64,000 bases of DNA. It comes from Saposhnikovia divaricata (Eukaryota > Streptophyta > Magnoliopsida > Apiales > Apiaceae). A program made the translations under genes and the position numbers. The stretch lies in contig CM071598.1 in assembly GCA_036435485.1 (NCBI GenBank), positions 102,422,501 to 102,486,500 on the forward strand, in the 5' to 3' direction. Below, piece by piece: positions 1-11,454 of this stretch. How positions within the stretch are numbered: position 1 is the stretch's first letter; each line of letters begins with the position of its first letter. The notes below the pieces were generated by a model. It searched no databases. It saw nothing but the letters and a program-made list of their open reading frames with translations, and had not been told where the DNA came from.

Positions 1-840
1 GACTTAAGCCTTTGACTTGATCACATCTCTGATCCTGCATTGCTCAAATCAGTCTGCAATTCATCTCAAGACTTAGTACTACATTGTAATATTCTGTATA
101 TCTTGTTTTTGGAGAATTAGACTTGTAATTTAATTAGGATTTCATTGGTTTGTAATTTTAAAACAGTCCATAAAATGTGAAGATTTATGGAGTAAGGACT
201 GTCTGGAGAGATAAGGTGGATCGATGGAATACTGTTGTAATAGCTTAGTTTTTACCCCCATCCCCCTTATTTGCATGGTTGTGTGGTTGAATGTTCCCCC
301 TCCCTTTATTTTTCTTACTTTTTGGTTTTTATTAAAAAGTGGAAGAAGAAAAATTTAATATGTATGCTTTATATGTGTGCTTATGAGATTATTATAGGGG
401 AAGAAGATTGTTTATATAGGGGAAGGAAAATACCTCTATGAGAGTTACAAAAAGGGGGAAGTGGTACAGGTTTTGGTATGAACAAAAAGGGATGGAACCT
501 TGCAAAAAATTTCGAAAAAAATTTCAAACTCAAAATTCGAACCATATTCAAAAGTTTAAAATCTTTAGTTCAAATATTTTTGAAAAAGGGTTTATATAGC
601 AAGGGGAAGTCATTTTTCAAAAATTTAAAACCAACATATATTATTCAAATGAAAATCACTTGTAGCATACTCTGATACAAAAGAGGGAAGTTCACTAAAT
701 TCTAAGTTGATTCTGTTTCTATAAATGGAATGAACTAGATAAGTTAGATCACTTATATTATTCTACTTGATAACTTATCTATACACTTGCACTAACTTAT
801 CTGTTTTGTAGAATTCTACTTATCGAGGGAAGGTATATCA
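1..840 (+). repeat. Non-coding Sirevirus-like 3' remnant
   Basis: No coding frame can be supported here. The stretch holds several purine-rich blocks (around 395, 417 and 449) of the kind that lie between the env-like gene and the 3' LTR of Sireviruses. Between about 720 and 830 the word acttatc and its complement recur (gataagttag, gataacttatct, taacttatct, ctacttatcg), like the private repeated words in elements A, C and D. The assignment is inferred from these two traits. It could equally be other retrotransposon UTR. The right limit is approximate because the following LTR has no clean terminus. Confidence 0.35.
449..461 (+). other. Polypurine-tract-like site
   Basis: The purine run aaaaagggggaag closely resembles the tracts that prime plus-strand synthesis next to the LTRs of A and C in this window. 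No LTR start of the expected TGAAAGG type follows it, so it may be one of the extra tract copies reported for Sireviruses, or a chance run. Confidence 0.3.
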
Positions 841-1510
841 CTTATACTTAATTGATAACATCTTTATGTGATATCCTTATGTGCTTTTTATGATTGTGTG
901 TTTTTATATGCATGTATGCCTATGTGTTCTTCAAGGAGCAAGACAACACAGCTTCTTGTCATCACTTTCTTATCAACCACACAATCAAAATGAGGACTAA
1001 ATGGGTGACATAGCCTTGTTTTAACAACTAGTCAAGAGAAAAATCAAGAACAAAACCATTTCTTCCAAAACACAATTCTGGACAGGTTCTGCCCAGCAGA
1101 AAGAAGGGGCCAAAAACCATAGCTACCAAGCTTCAAATTTGATGATCTATGACTCAAAAGAAAGCCCTTGAAGAGTAGAAGGTATGGTTAAAATTTCATC
1201 TCCAACCATGGAGTGTAAGGTATCCAAAAGGTCTTCCAAAGATGATGATGAATAGTGTTAAATAGTAAACTCACTTTGTTTTCTTGATTTGTTCTTGAAC
1301 TTTAGGCTATACAAGGATCATCCAAGGCTAAGTTAGTATTATTAAACACTTTTTGTTGTTGTTAGAGCTTCCAAGAAGGTAAAACCCCTAACCCTACCTT
1401 TTGTTTGTATGAGTTTTGCTTGGGGGTTTAAGATCCATTCAAGCATAGTATGTATTAATGATTTCTTGGATATTTGGAGTTGTAGAAATATGTAAAATGT
1501 TGAGTGGTGG

Positions 1511-2998
1511 TCATTGGACCTTAGCACTGCCCTCAGAGGCCTATCATGAGTGTTGGTTCATGATATGAAAGTATGGGTTGCCTTGTAAGGCTTGATTGTG
1601 GCATAACAAAAATGGAAACGCTTGATTTAGAGCCGTCGTAATGCCCAATTTTTTGTACCACTTGGACAGTAGGAACTCGAGACCATAACTTTGTGTTTAG
1701 AGTAACCACTACATTTGGTTGTGTAGATACTGTTTTCTAGTTTATTTTGCCGTAAGAATCATGCCAAAAGAGTTTACGATTTATGAGATATGGTCATTTC
1801 AGTGAAAGTGGTTCAAGGAATGAAACTACAAAAATGTACCAAATTTGTGGCTATGTTTGAGACCCTTAAAAGCTATTATAAAATGTGAGATTTTGTGATA
1901 AAGAGCTTAAGTCAGTTAGAAAAGTATGTGCGAAGGTTTCGAGTCCAAAGGATTATTTTTCGATTTTATAAAAATGCGCTAGCCGAGATTACGCAAGTGA
2001 AAAGCCATTTAAGAAAGCGACATTATTCATTGCAAACCCACTGCCTTGTTTGGTAAAACCCGAAAAATATATCTTCTGATCAGAGCCAAGTCTTGAGTTG
2101 ATTACCTTCTAGACATTCTCTAGATCGTGCACGCGAAAATGGTGCGTCGTTTGAGTTAACAGTTATTGAGTTATGAACGTTTTAGTAAAAGTGGTGCAAA
2201 TAGTAAAAATCCGCAGTTGACCCGACTTTGAAAATATATGTCACTTATCTAGACTCATTGGACCTTACCACTACCCTTAGAGGCCTATCATGAGTGTTTG
2301 TTCATGATATGAAAGTATGGGTTGCCTTGTATGGCTTGATTGTGGCATAACAAAAATGGAAACGCTTGATTTAGAGCCGTCGTAATGCCCAATTTTTTGT
2401 ACCACTTGGACAGTAGGAACTCGAGACCATAACTTTGTGTTTAGAGTAACCACTACATTTGGTTGTGTAGATACTGTTTCTAGTTTATTTTTCCGTAAGA
2501 ATCATGTCAAAAAAGTTTACGGTTTATGAGATATGGTCATTTCAGTGAAAGTGGTTCAAGGAATGAAACTACAGAAATGTACCAAATTTGTGGCTATGTT
2601 TGAGACCCTTAAAAGCTATTATAAAATGTGAGATTTTGTGGTAAAGAGCTTAAGTCAGTTAGAAAAGTATGTGTGAAGGTTTCGTGTCCAAAAGATTATT
2701 TTTCGATTTTATAAAAATGCGTCAGCCGAGATTGCGCAAGTGAAAAGCCCTTTAAGAAAGCGACATTATTCATTGCAAACCCACTGCCTTGTTTGGTAAA
2801 ACCCGAAAAATAGATCTTCTGACCAGAGCCAAGTCTTGAGTTGATTACCTTCTAGACATTCTCTAGATCGTGCACGCGAAAATGGTGCATCGTTTGAGAT
2901 AACGATTATTGAGTTATGAACGTTTTAGTAAAAGTGGTGCAAATAGTAAAAATCCGCAGTTGACCCGACTTCGAAAATATATTTCACTTATCTAGACT
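1511..2998. repeat. 744-bp direct tandem duplication
   Basis: Two consecutive copies, about 1511-2254 and 2255-2998, start with tcattggacctta and end with cacttatctagactca. They differ at scattered bases and small indels. The unit includes gcacgcgaaaatggtgc and ccgcagttgacccgact in both copies. It lies inside the gypsy-type LTR and encodes nothing. Confidence 0.9.
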
Positions 2999-3542
2999 CA
3001 TGTTTTTGAATCCAAACTTTTATGATAAATACTTTAAATACCAAAGATGATTTTAAAAGTGGGCTCGTATTGAAATATATTTCCAGTGATTATTAAAAGT
3101 GTTGGAGTGCAAGTCGCAGAATAGTAATTCTCAGGAAAGTCAACTCTAGATGTACTATTTTGACCATCCATTTGGCTAAGTTAAAAGAGGAATTTGGAGT
3201 CGACTAAAACACGAAACTTGTTAAGAATTATCAAGGCAACATATTGGTGTAAAGAACGAGGTTATAAATGGTTAAGTATAACTTGAATTCGAAGAACAAT
3301 TTCGGACTAAACTTATGACTTAAGTGTTTGTCGATTAACATGGTCTTAGTACGAGTCAAGAGAGAGCCAACAGTGCCTCATTGTGATTTGCTTAAGTGAT
3401 TAAGCGTTGAGTTATAAGTGGATCGTATAGGGGATTAATCGCGTGTTTTCTTGACTTTGTTTAGATTGTCGAACCCCGCCACGAGCCCCTACTACATCTA
3501 GAGTACTAGGCAAGTTTGCTAGTTCATACTTTATCATTCAAA

Positions 3543-3543
<1 letters not shown>

Positions 3544-3590
<47 letters not shown>
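3544..3590. repeat. (TA)n microsatellite
   Basis: An uninterrupted run of alternating T and A, 47 bases long, inside the gypsy-type LTR. Confidence 0.97.
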
Positions 3591-3593
<3 letters not shown>

Positions 3594-3862
3594 TAAGTAT
3601 GCTGATTAAGTTTTCGATATATAAATGCAAGTATTCTTTCTAGTTGTTTTTACAAGATTTTGGTCATGCAATTTACATGCATATATATTATTGTTGAGCT
3701 GTTATCCTGATATTATTACCCGAGATGTTAAAATTTCTTTCATGAGCTGATCCATGTTGCTGGGACATCTATCGAGGTACTTTATTCATACTCGAAGAGA
3801 AGTTGATAGAAGTGTATTAAATAGTATTTTCATAGTATATATTATTTGATAGTTAAGAGTGG

Positions 3863-3890
3863 ATATATATATATATATAGAGAGAGAGAG
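3863..3890. repeat. (AT)n(AG)n compound microsatellite
   Basis: An AT run passes directly into an AG run. Confidence 0.9.
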
Positions 3891-4957
3891 TAAGTGAGAA
3901 TACTGATATGGGTTATCTCGTTCCGAATCCATGATCGGAACAATTTTTTATAAATATTTCCTCTACTGATTCGAGAGGAAAAACTAACTATTAGAGGGGT
4001 TATTGTTCATTATTTCTGAACGATATTGGAGTAATAATTTATTGAGAAGTAAATAAAGGTGCACGTGTTATTTTACCGTGATGCCTAAGAGATTTATTAT
4101 TGAAGGTGATCGAAGATTCCGATACCTTATATTCTGGACTAGAGATGGCAAAAGTAACCGGAGTAACGCACCGGCCCAACCTGAGCAGTAAGCCATCGTG
4201 GGTTTAGGGTGATGGTCCGAGCAAGTCGGGGAATCCTTCTACCTGTAGTAAACGAGTAGTGACAATATACTGATCAATCCATTACTTGAGTAGGCATTTC
4301 TGTAGAAGTCCAATACTTGATACCTTAATTGTTAACTGAGACATTCGTGATTTCGGTTAGCTAGGGTATTAATATGAGAAGTTATTAAGATATATTTATT
4401 CAATTCATACGAGTAGTATTCATAGATTGATGAGAACTTTTGAGATAATTTCTTTTCAAAAAGAGTATATTTATTTATGTGGATGAGTTATTATAGAGTG
4501 GTAAAATCAGATATTTTGATTGAGTTGTTACATATAATGGTATATATATACTTGTTGGGCATTTTTGGCTTATTCTTGCTATCTTAAATATTATAAAACA
4601 GCGGCAATCAGAGCTGGAACTAGCACGGTGAACCGGGATAAAGGGAAGGGAAAGGTGACTGATTCAGTACGTTAGCCTTATAGTGTCTGAGGAGGGTGCA
4701 AACCGGAAAGAAGTTTGTTTAATGCTTTATTATCCAGTACTTTGAAGTTGTAATATTATTTCAGAGATTCTGGGAGGTGAACTTGAGATGTAATAACTTT
4801 TGAATTATTAAGTACTTGTTCTAAGACTATAACCCGTGGAGTAAATTATGGAGTTTATTATGATTATTGTTGTAGATTATATTGTGAGAAGGTCATCGAA
4901 TATTCTGCAAGAGAATGTGACGACCTGAATTCCTGTAGGGGATTCAGGGTCGTTACA

Positions 4958-5791
4958 GCTTACGTGTATAATAATGAGAAGGAGATTTTAATTCCTTTCA
5001 CTTTTTTACGTGGAGGCGAACTCTCGACTCTGAGTGCCTCTGCCCCTGATTGTTGATATATGTGTATAGATTGTTCGAGTTTTGTTAAGTTTATGAATTT
5101 TTGAGTTAGTTTTGTAGTCGCCGGGTTTTATGATATGGCCGGAAAATGGCTTTGATTGTTTGTTTGTTAGTTTTAGTTTTATTGCAGGTAGATTGAATCT
5201 TGTGGATTATTGTTCAGTTTTTTGTTTTTAGTTTCTGGTTTGTTTTTGTATACGTCGGATTTTGAAACCACTCACCTGATTTGTTCGGTATTGACTCGTA
5301 ATCGGCATATTTTGTTAGTTTGTTTTGATCTAGACTGTTAATAACGTAGTAGTAGAGTTAGTGACCGGAACGTGTGTGATGTTGGTAGTAAAATGGATAT
5401 TTCCGATGACTTTGTCATTTTTTGGTGACCTGGTCATTCTTTTTAGTGTCGCCAAATTTTCTAGTTGTTTGATTAATTAGGTGGTTGAGAATTTAAGTGC
5501 TTTTATTATAATTGATTGATAATTATTTTTCAATTATATATAATTGATTGATGAATGATAGTGGTTTTAATGAGTTTAAATTAATAATTTAGTTGCCTTT
5601 AAATTAACTAATTAGCATCTAGAAAGTCTAATCTATATAATTTTACTTAATGTTCCTTATATGGTTGTCTTTCTTTATCAAATTTTTTTGTCAAAATTGT
5701 TGTAAAGCATAATGTAATGTAATATGTAATAGAGACATATATAACTCAACTAGGATAAAAGATAAATAATATTAACTCTATACAGGGATCG
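4958..5791. other. AT-rich non-coding stretch, no gene seen
   Basis: No coding frame of note, no terminal repeats and no similarity to the flanking elements. Its T-rich, G-poor texture with phrases such as tttattgcagg would suit an intron or UTR of a host gene, but no exon can be supported. Confidence 0.4.
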
Positions 5792-6158
5792 TGAAATTTG
5801 AAGAACAGGCATCAACAAGGATCAAGTCGCTGAAAGAAGTTCATTAACATTATCAAGCCTCAGTGACAAAATAAGATGTACAGATGATTCAGTTGAAGGG
5901 CCAAAAGATTCCAGTGATAAAGTTTTTATTGTTGCACAATTCTTAGAAGTGTTCTTAAAGACATGATACGAAGACCACGAGTGAATGTTAGTCGTCTGTG
6001 AACCAGACCAGTTGCACTAGGCGTCAACACTTCACAAAGGAATCGAAGTATCTAACTCAGAAAAACTGTTAAGAGGTATGATTGAGTTTAGAGCAGTATT
6101 GATATCCTCTAGTTAGTTGGAAGCTGAATATTTAAGGATGTCAAATTAAGAGGAAAAT

Positions 6159-6290
6159 GAATAGTATCCGAAATTACTATTCATATGAATAGTATCCGAA
6201 ATTACTATTTATATGAATAGTAACTGAAATTACTATTCATATGAATATTAACCGAAATTACTATTCTTATGAATAGTAACCAAAAGTTTC
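6159..6290. repeat. 28-bp palindromic tandem repeats in LTR B
   Basis: Nearly five units with starts at 6159, 6187, 6215, 6243 and 6271. Each unit runs gaatagta, a short centre with ccgaaat, ttactattcatat, so its arms are inverted copies (gaatagta/tactattc). The array lies 160-290 bases upstream of the LTR TATA box. Confidence 0.9.
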
Positions 6291-6449
6291 AATCAGCAAA
6301 AACAGATTATATCAGGTGGGACCATATTCAAATCAATTTGTTAGAAAGAAAAGTTCGGCTGGAATTGGTTGAAAAGAAAAGGGAGCAGGCGGCAGCAGAT
6401 TATCATCATCCGTTACATAATATTAGCTGCATAGTGATTTTCTAGAATC

Positions 6450-6457
6450 TATAAATA
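6450..6457 (+). promoter_or_regulatory. TATA box of LTR B
   Basis: tataaata, followed about 35 bases downstream by an A/C-rich start region (acacacctcaacac). This is the position expected for the U3/R boundary of a copia LTR. Confidence 0.7.
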
Positions 6458-6738
6458 GGCCTGTTGTATTTCATTTCAAAACACACCTCAACACATAACT
6501 CTCTCTTCTCTCTCTTATATCTTCTCTGTGTAAGCTGCTAGACAGTCCATCTAGTAGGAAGGTCCTCGTGCCTAAACTATCATTAGGAGTGTTCTGTTTT
6601 GAAGCTAATCCATTGGATTAGAAGTTGTAACACCCCTTCGAGTTTATTATCAATAAAGATATATTCTCGTAATTATTTTTTTATTTTTGGTAGTATCGTA
6701 TTCAACCCCCCTTCTACGGTACTTCGGGACCTAACAAT

Positions 6739-6750
6739 TGGTATCTGAGC
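6739..6750 (+). other. Primer-binding site of element B
   Basis: tggtatctgagc starts two bases after the LTR end. It matches the copia initiator-tRNA-Met primer site (tggtatcagagc) with one mismatch. Confidence 0.9.
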
Positions 6751-6787
6751 AAGCTTCTAATATACAAGAAGTCTAAAGATCAAAACC

Positions 6788-6908
6788 ATGGGAAGGAAGG
6801 ATACAGGTGTAAAGATTCCAATGCTTGACAAAGATAATTACTTTCACTGGAAAGTAAAAATGCACCTCCATCTCTCAGCCATCGATGAAGGCTATGTAGA
6901 TTGCATAG
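6788..6908 (+). pseudogene. gag of element B, N-terminal piece
   Basis: The first 40 codons of the B gag gene, from the ATG 37 bases after the primer site. The peptide carries the block VKIPMLDKDNYFHWKVKM, which aligns with the gag starts of A (FKIPMFNKDHYEEW) and C (VKIPMFNKDNYTMW). The piece stops exactly where element A is inserted. The split codon is completed at 27124, right after the second copy of the catag duplication. Confidence 0.9.
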
Positions 6909-7963
6909 TGTTAGGTCCAAATGTGTTGTAGAGGGGGGGTGAATACAACTTTTCGAATATGAGAAGCAATAAATACGATGCAATAAATGAACACACAGAT
7001 TCAAGGAATATATGTCTTATATATAACTTGAAAGGGTTGCTACAACATTCATTACAAAGTATAACAGAAGTTCAGAGAAAAGTGAATGATACTAAGCTCT
7101 GTGAATGCACTCTCTCTTTTTCTCTTGTGTTTTTCTCAAGAATTGCTCACTGACTAAAACATTACACAAGTACTTCTATTTATACTACATGTAATCTATG
7201 TCCTGTAGTCTTCAAAGACTAAGATGTACGTGGCCCAATGATGTCCACATAAATCTTGCCTTATCTTGAAAGCTTGGAAATCTGCCAATCAGAAGATGCC
7301 ATGTGTCATGTTGAAGCTGCACTCTAAGTAGAACTTCTACTTGAGAATTTCTACTTAGCCATCTCGAATTTCTAAGTAGAACTTCTACTTAGAAACTTCT
7401 ACTTGGTCATCTAGAATATTTAGTACTTAGAAAATATTCTGGTCTTCAACTTGAAACTTCAATGCACATCTTGAACTTGTGATATCTTCATGTCTTCTTT
7501 GTTCTTCACTAAGCTCTTGAATATGGATCTTTATTACTGACATAAACTTGCTATCAATGTCCTGACACTTGATGCAACGGTCTGGTTCATAAGTGACTAG
7601 TCTTGATAGGGTTTTTGCTTCTTGAATAAATTACCATATCCAATTAGTAATGTGGCTTTCCAATATTTGCTTTCCTTCTTGTTCACTTGAAATCAATTGG
7701 TCTTATTGATATTGATAGTTATGATCTTGATTCTTGGCTTTCCAAATCACTGAGGCATGAACAACTTTGACTTGAACTTCTCTCAATGATTTCTTCTTGG
7801 ATTGATCATAGTTAACATGTTGAATTGTATCAATTACCTTGTCTTCATTTAGTGTTTATTTCTTGTGACTTCTTGTTCTTGATTGTCTTCTGGTTAAGTA
7901 TCTTTTCCTTTAGATTGAGTTACATTAGTTATAGTGTTACAAGTTTACACACTCTGCCTTTCA
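6909..7963 (-). repeat. 3' LTR of element A
   Basis: A 1055-bp LTR with TG/CA ends. On the minus strand it starts TGAAAGGCAGAG and ends ggacctaaca. Its near-identical partner is at 20482-27118. It contains a cluster of palindromic words of the type aagtagaacttctactt (7325-7410). Confidence 0.97.
7177..7184 (-). promoter_or_regulatory. TATA box in 3' LTR A
   Basis: On the minus strand the sequence is tataaata. The same box is present in the other LTR at 20751-20758. Confidence 0.65.
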
Positions 7964-7978
7964 ATCTCCCCCAATTTG
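7964..7978 (-). other. Polypurine tract of element A
   Basis: On the minus strand caaattgggggagat abuts the start of the 3' LTR, the expected plus-strand primer. Confidence 0.92.
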
Positions 7979-8307
7979 ATTGTCTAACAATGACATTCAA
8001 ATTAATGAAGGATAACTCAACTAAACAATGAGACGAGAAAAGATAATTAACATTACAGTCTTGAATAATTTACAATTGAAATTTACATGAAAACAATACA
8101 AAGAACTTAAACTAGAAACAGAATTCGAACTTCGAATTAAAGATCATTTGAGTGATTCCTATCACCTGGATTATTTCATACCTTTTAGTCAAACTTGTAT
8201 CACCTTATTGGATTCACTCTAAGGTGAATTTTCCTCAAGTGAGTTAAAGCAACCGAAAGACATGAAGTTTTTCCAACTTCAAGTTCACACCACTCTGACC
8301 TTTAACC
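7979..8307 (-). other. 3' non-coding stretch of element A
   Basis: Between the end of the env-like gene and the polypurine tract. AT-rich, with no gene seen. Confidence 0.7.
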
Positions 8308-11300
8308 CTAATTCCGTTTCCTCTTTCTAGCTTCAGCAGCTTTGTCTCTCTCTTCTTTCTGTCTTTTGCGCTTCTCCTTCTGCTGCTGTTCTTTCTTGTA
8401 CACTGGATCTTTAAGCTGCTTCCACCTAGCATTCAACAGACTTACAGCTTCCATTTCTAGAGGATTCTTGGGCTCTGGATAAGGATGTTTGAAAAGCCTT
8501 CTGAGTTTGTCCACCTCCTGAGTAGTCCTGATCTTTGGAATATCCTCAAAGTTCTTCATTATGAGCTGAGATTTCCAATGTGTTTTATCAGCTTTAAACT
8601 GACAATAGATCATCTTGGGGTAGCCCTTGACATGGTTAGTATTGTGGACACTAGCCGCATCTCGCTCCATTCGCTTCTTTTCCACTACTACTTTAGACAG
8701 GTAACTCATGAGTCTCTGCTTTTCTTCAACAAGCTTATCTTCCACTTCGCCCCATTTGAATACATATAAAACTCTCTCCAGAAATGCAGCATCTTGAGTC
8801 CCTAGCAGCCATTGTCTACTCATATGCAAGATTGTTTGATTCTGGTCTGCATCTATGAATACTAAGGCATCAGCTGTATCTTCAACATAAGCATGTATCC
8901 AGTATACACTATCACTTCCTGGAACACCAATAGCCTCCCTTATTTCTCCTTGTTCTAGTGCTCCAGAAGGAAGAGTCAGAGCTTTATCTACATTCTTCAT
9001 GGCTTGAAGAATATTCCATTTCTTCTCTATCAGCTCCGGCTCAATCTTCACGTCATCAAGAGGGTTTGGAGCAATGACATCACACTTCCACACCTCATTG
9101 CTCTTTTTGAATATAACTTTTTCAATGATCTTCACGGATTTATCTTTAAGCTCCGAAGCGAATCCCTTACTCATCATTTGTCTACAGACAGCTTTGAGAG
9201 ATTCCACTGAAAGCTCCATTAGATCATTTTCCTCCATGCTAACCCTCTTCATCTTTCCGTCAACTACCATCCGGACAAAATTTGGATATGCTGAGAATTC
9301 TGGACCCTTGTCTTCTGCTAGCTGCATTAACTGATCCCTGTACAGAATGCTTAGCTCCTCAGATTGAGAGTATTGAATTTTAGTCGCTAGCAAGAACAAC
9401 TCTGACGCAGATCTTCTCATTATGAATTGGTCATCCACATATAGGAAAGATGTTGGGACTCCTTCTACCAAAGACAAGATAACCTGCCACTCCTTAAGAT
9501 TTGCATTGTATCCAACCCTGACTTTAGAAATTAATCTCTTCAAAGCATTTATATAGTCCCCAGTCATTGGATTCTGCAAATTCAAGTTGTAGAACAGATC
9601 ATCTGCATCCTTGTTATGAACTCCTTTCGCACAGGGTCCTATCATTATCTTTCTTGCTTCATCCCATTTCTGCCCTATCCTTCGTTTGTCTAGATCAACT
9701 TGAGGATCAGCTAGCCTTGCAAGCTCATGATCATACTGCTTCCCTTGTAGCTCCACCTTCTTTTCTAGGAACGCAGCATGTTCTTGCATCATCTTCATTT
9801 TATAGAACTGAGCTTGTTCCAAGGCTAACTGTTGAGCTTTAATGGTTTCCTCATCAACAGGAAATTCTTCAGGCATTCCGGAAGACATCCCAGCACCTCC
9901 ACCTTGTTCCTTCAAAGATCTTTTTATAGCATGTGCCAACGGTACGTCTTCCATGTCAGAATCTGAGTCAAGTACCTCCTGTACTGTTTCCTGATGACTC
10001 AGGTCAACAAATGGTTCATCAACCATTACTGCCTTACCCTTTCTCATCCTCAGAGCCTCTTCATCAACAGACGGCTCAAATTCTGGTTCCTTGACAAGAT
10101 CAGCGGGTTCTTCAATTTCTTCAATGTGAACTGCCTGCTGTCTCGTCTCCTTTCCACTCTCCCCCTTAGGTGAGTTATCCTGAGCTCCACCTTGGTCTTC
10201 AGATCCACCAGCTGCATAGGAACCTCCAAAACCAGAACCAGAGGCTCCCGCTCCACTAGCACCACCTGCACCACCTGCACCAGCATCGGGGGGAGGTTGT
10301 TGCGACTCGAAGCACTCCGGGGGCACAAAACTCCTGACTGCGAACATCATTCTACTGATCTCCACAGCCATTGTATGCATTGTAGACTCCAATGCCCCCA
10401 TCCTCTCATTGAGAGTGCTTCCCAAGACACCACCAGCATGGCCCAAGTCATTGACCTTATTTGTCAAATCATCAAAAGCTGTAGCTTGACTTTCCATTCT
10501 TGCTGCGTAGTCGTCTAGAGCCCTTTGGTTGTTTCCAATGTTCATCCCGAACTGCCCCATCGTCTGTCCGAACTGCTTCATCTGATTTTCCATAGAAGTC
10601 ATACACGTATCAAGATTTTCAATGTTAAGGGACGGTGTTTGGTTTAGGTGACCTCGCTCTAATACTCGTTCTGTTGGTATTTGGCGCTCGGTTTCTGGCC
10701 TTGAAAATGAAGGTCCCTCTCTCCCTAACCTCTCACACACACTCCCTGTCTCACGCTCGTGTATGTCTTCAATTATTGATCCGAAATATGAAGCAGTACC
10801 TGCAGAAATTTGATGAGCAAAATAATTGGCAGTTATGGGATCTATGTCTGTTATATCCTGAGTTGGAATCTCAGGCTGAGCGGCTGCAAAGTGTTCTTGT
10901 ACGACATTAGAACCGATCCTCTTTGCAGCATCAGTACGTACCGGTGAAGGTACGGCTGAAGTTGTTAAAACTCCATGTCCTTTTGAAGTAACAGGATCAT
11001 CAAAAGGTACAAAACTGTCATCAAAATCCCTATGTGTAGACTGTTTAAAGGGAGAACCACTCTCGTGAGGTGGAGTGGTTGCGTGTGACACACTAGGGTT
11101 TGACTGTGGTTGTGAAGTAGCAGCGTGGAAAAGTTTGGCTTTCTTTCGAATAAGTTGCTGCTCTTCGGGTTCATTCTCCTCATCATTTTCTACATATACA
11201 CGTGCTGGCTTTCTGACTTCCGTTAACAAAGGTGAAAGAGAATAAGAATGTGTATTGGACTCAGAAATGTAGCTCTCACCCTGGGATAGATCCTGCGGGT

Positions 11301-11358
11301 TAGCAGTCTCTTGGGTCGCGGAATCAGATACATAGGAGGAGGAATGAATAGTATGCAT
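8308..11358 (-). pseudogene. env-like protein of element A, main C-terminal part
   Basis: About 1016 codons that continue, in the same frame, the piece at 11455-12318. The two are separated only by an in-frame TAA (11455-11457) and a short open stretch. Contents in order: a Ser/Pro/acidic low-complexity region, a Gly/Ala-rich linker (GAGGAGGASGAG), acidic stretches, a helical coiled-coil-like region, a second globular block with KEWQVILSLVEG, and a strongly basic Lys/Arg/Glu tail. I see no signal peptide and no membrane helix, so the label env-like refers to position only. Function unknown; a structural or RNA-binding role is conceivable from the basic tail. Confidence 0.8.
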
Positions 11359-11454
11359 GGAGAGATTACCTGATTGATTACCTTGTGCATCATCGCTTTC
11401 CTCATCAGGAATCTCATCAAATGCCTCAGCATGAACAGATGGATTTTGAGCATG

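Larger units (their letters stand above)
841..4957 (-). mobile_element. Ty3-gypsy-type LTR (solo or truncated)
   Basis: On the minus strand the sequence begins at 4957 with TGTAACGACCC, the start typical of a large class of plant gypsy LTRs. In reverse complement it follows the layout of the 28729-33455 solo LTR: a GC-richer block with CCGG words (4140-4260), an AT-rich middle, then a block containing ctggacag and ccatgg phrases (1080-1215) and a conserved ccaagaaggta phrase (1370). There is no coding capacity. The left end was not found: no convincing TG start with a duplication matching gctta (4958-4962). It is therefore either truncated or ends between about 840 and 1000. Confidence 0.5.
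5792..6736 (+). repeat. 5' LTR of element B
   Basis: It ends in ggacctaaca immediately before the primer-binding site, the same end as the LTRs of A and C (including the preceding gtattcaacccccc phrase). It contains a TATA box at 6450, a 28-bp palindromic repeat array, and a possible polyadenylation region with tcaataaag near 6651. The left end (TGAAATTTG) is a guess by analogy with the TGAAAGGC starts of A and C. Confidence 0.65.

Noticed and set aside
379..4962. Pentamer gctta at 379-383 and at 4958-4962 as a target duplication of the first gypsy-type LTR
   Set aside because: It would place Sirevirus-like polypurine tracts and repeat words inside the LTR, and the TGAGATT start does not match the family. 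A pentamer match over several hundred bases is expected by chance.
4958..5791. Host gene between the first LTR and element B
   Set aside because: Some intron-like phrases (tttattgcagg) exist, but no exon with coding character or known motif could be found on either strand.
9567..10910. Several plus-strand open frames of 90-108 codons within the A env-like region
   Set aside because: They are antisense shadows of a long, composition-biased coding frame, with no motif and no conservation in the matching place of C or D.
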